A stretch of 6,913 bases of DNA from Bacteroidales bacterium (GTDB lineage Bacteria > Bacteroidota > Bacteroidia > Bacteroidales > UBA1402): NCBI GenBank assembly GCA_012511135.1, contig JAAZGQ010000382.1:1-6913 (forward strand), written 5' to 3'. Both the position numbers and the translations under genes were made by a program. Below are positions 6,410-6,913 of the stretch, piece by piece. Each line of letters starts with the position of its first letter. The stretch's first letter is position 1. The notes beneath the pieces were generated by a model, which saw nothing but the letters and a program-made list of their open reading frames with translations, made no database searches and had not been told where the DNA came from.

Positions 6410-6423
6410 AAAAAAGCTTTTTT
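6410..6423. repeat. A6-GC-T6 perfect palindrome abutting the hydG start codon
   Basis: Six A, GC, six T form a 14-bp perfect palindrome that ends one base before the ATG at 6424. It lies just after the -7 box, so it probably covers or follows the transcription start and takes the place where a ribosome-binding site would be. It may be an operator or simply an AT-rich leader. Confidence 0.6.
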
Positions 6424-6913
6424 ATGTTGTTTAATCCTCAAAAATATGCAATCCCGGATGAACGGATGCAGCCTTTTATTGATCCGGACGAAATCTGGTC
6501 TTGCCTTCGCACAGCAAAGCCCGATGCTAAGGCTGTACGTGATGTGATTGCCCGCTCTTTGTCGAGGCAGCGTCTCAGTCTGCAGGAAACGGCTTTGCTG
6601 CTCAATGCAGAGGATCCGGAATTGATCGAAGAAATCAAAGAAGGAGCCCGGCAACTAAAACGCGAAGTGTACGGTAACCGTATAGTCTTGTTTGCTCCCC
6701 TGTACATCGGCAACAAATGCACCAACGATTGTGTGTATTGCGGCTTCAGGACTTCCAACCGGGAAGCAGTACGCAAGACCCTGAGCGACGGGGAGATAGT
6801 GCGCGAAATTGAATGTCTCGAAGATCAGGGCCAAAAGCGCCTGATTCTGGTTTATGGCGAGCACCCCGATTACGATGCGCAGTACATAGCTCACACCGTT
6901 AAATTGGCCTATA
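6424..6913 (+). CDS. hydG: [FeFe]-hydrogenase maturase HydG, tyrosine lyase (5' part; partial at window end)
   Basis: HydG is a radical SAM enzyme that cleaves L-tyrosine to p-cresol and dehydroglycine and turns the latter into the CO and cyanide ligands of the [FeFe]-hydrogenase H cluster. The first 163 residues are visible out of about 470 usual for the family, and the frame runs off the window. The N-terminal helical part (1-90) leads to APLYIGNKCTNDCVYCGFR, in which C99, C103 and C106 form the CX3CX2C motif that binds the SAM 4Fe-4S cluster. KRLILVYGEHP (138-148) follows and is typical of HydG. The related thiamine enzyme ThiH shares the cluster motif, but this opening and the PLYIGNKC segment fit HydG better. 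The C-terminal cysteines of the second cluster lie outside the window. No Shine-Dalgarno precedes the ATG. The gene implies hydrogen metabolism and strict anaerobiosis; hydE and hydF may lie downstream. Confidence 0.92.
   Translation, partial: MLFNPQKYAIPDERMQPFIDPDEIWSCLRTAKPDAKAVRDVIARSLSRQRLSLQETALLLNAEDPELIEEIKEGARQLKREVYGNRIVLFAPLYIGNKCTNDCVYCGFRTSNREAVRKTLSDGEIVREIECLEDQGQKRLILVYGEHPDYDAQYIAHTVKLAY

Noticed and set aside
6424..6913. Calling the last gene thiH (thiamine synthesis) instead of hydG
   Set aside because: Both are radical SAM tyrosine lyases with CX3CX2C, but the N-terminal region and the PLYIGNKC and YGEHP segments fit HydG, and no thiamine gene is nearby. The missing C-terminus would settle it.

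Overview
The window reads as chromosomal DNA of an anaerobic, fermentative member of the Bacteroidetes, probably order Bacteroidales. This is an inference. It rests on AT-rich leaders that mostly lack a Shine-Dalgarno sequence, on a perfect TAnnTTTG box of the Bacteroidetes -7 type just upstream of the last gene, on a Bacteroides-style gmd-fcl pair with a long-form Fcl, and on an [FeFe]-hydrogenase maturase (HydG). All genes are on the + strand and tightly packed, and no RNA gene, insertion sequence, CRISPR array or phage gene was seen.

Region 1 (1-4005) is a likely carbohydrate catabolic cluster. It holds the C-terminal end of a split transketolase (C subunit), a transaldolase-family protein fused to a C-terminal cupin domain, an Asp/Glu-racemase-superfamily protein that keeps only one of the two usual cysteines, and an MFS carrier that looks like the anion:cation (sugar-acid) symporters. 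The first two genes are 1 bp apart and the last two are 5 bp apart. A 143-bp gap with a weak hairpin and a possible promoter separates the two pairs. A plausible scheme is import of a sugar or sugar acid followed by C2 and C3 carbon-skeleton transfers, but I recognise no described pathway with exactly this gene set. The substrate is unknown.

Region 2 (4006-4186) is a 181-bp spacer with a hairpin, a (GTCTT)4 microsatellite, a perfect 12-bp palindrome and a possible promoter box for the next operon.

Region 3 (4187-6358) is gmd-fcl. Together the two enzymes convert GDP-mannose to GDP-L-fucose, the activated sugar for surface polysaccharide and glycoprotein fucosylation. All catalytic motifs are present.

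Region 4 (6359-6913) has a good Bacteroidetes-type promoter, a perfect A6-GC-T6 palindrome touching the start codon, and the first 163 codons of hydG, cut by the window edge. HydG makes the CO and cyanide ligands of the [FeFe]-hydrogenase active site, so the organism probably evolves or consumes H2.

The part most worth following up is the transketolase / transaldolase-cupin / one-cysteine racemase-like / transporter set. By eye alignment, the transaldolase domain keeps the Schiff-base lysine but has changed the conserved Asp and a phosphate-binding Arg.
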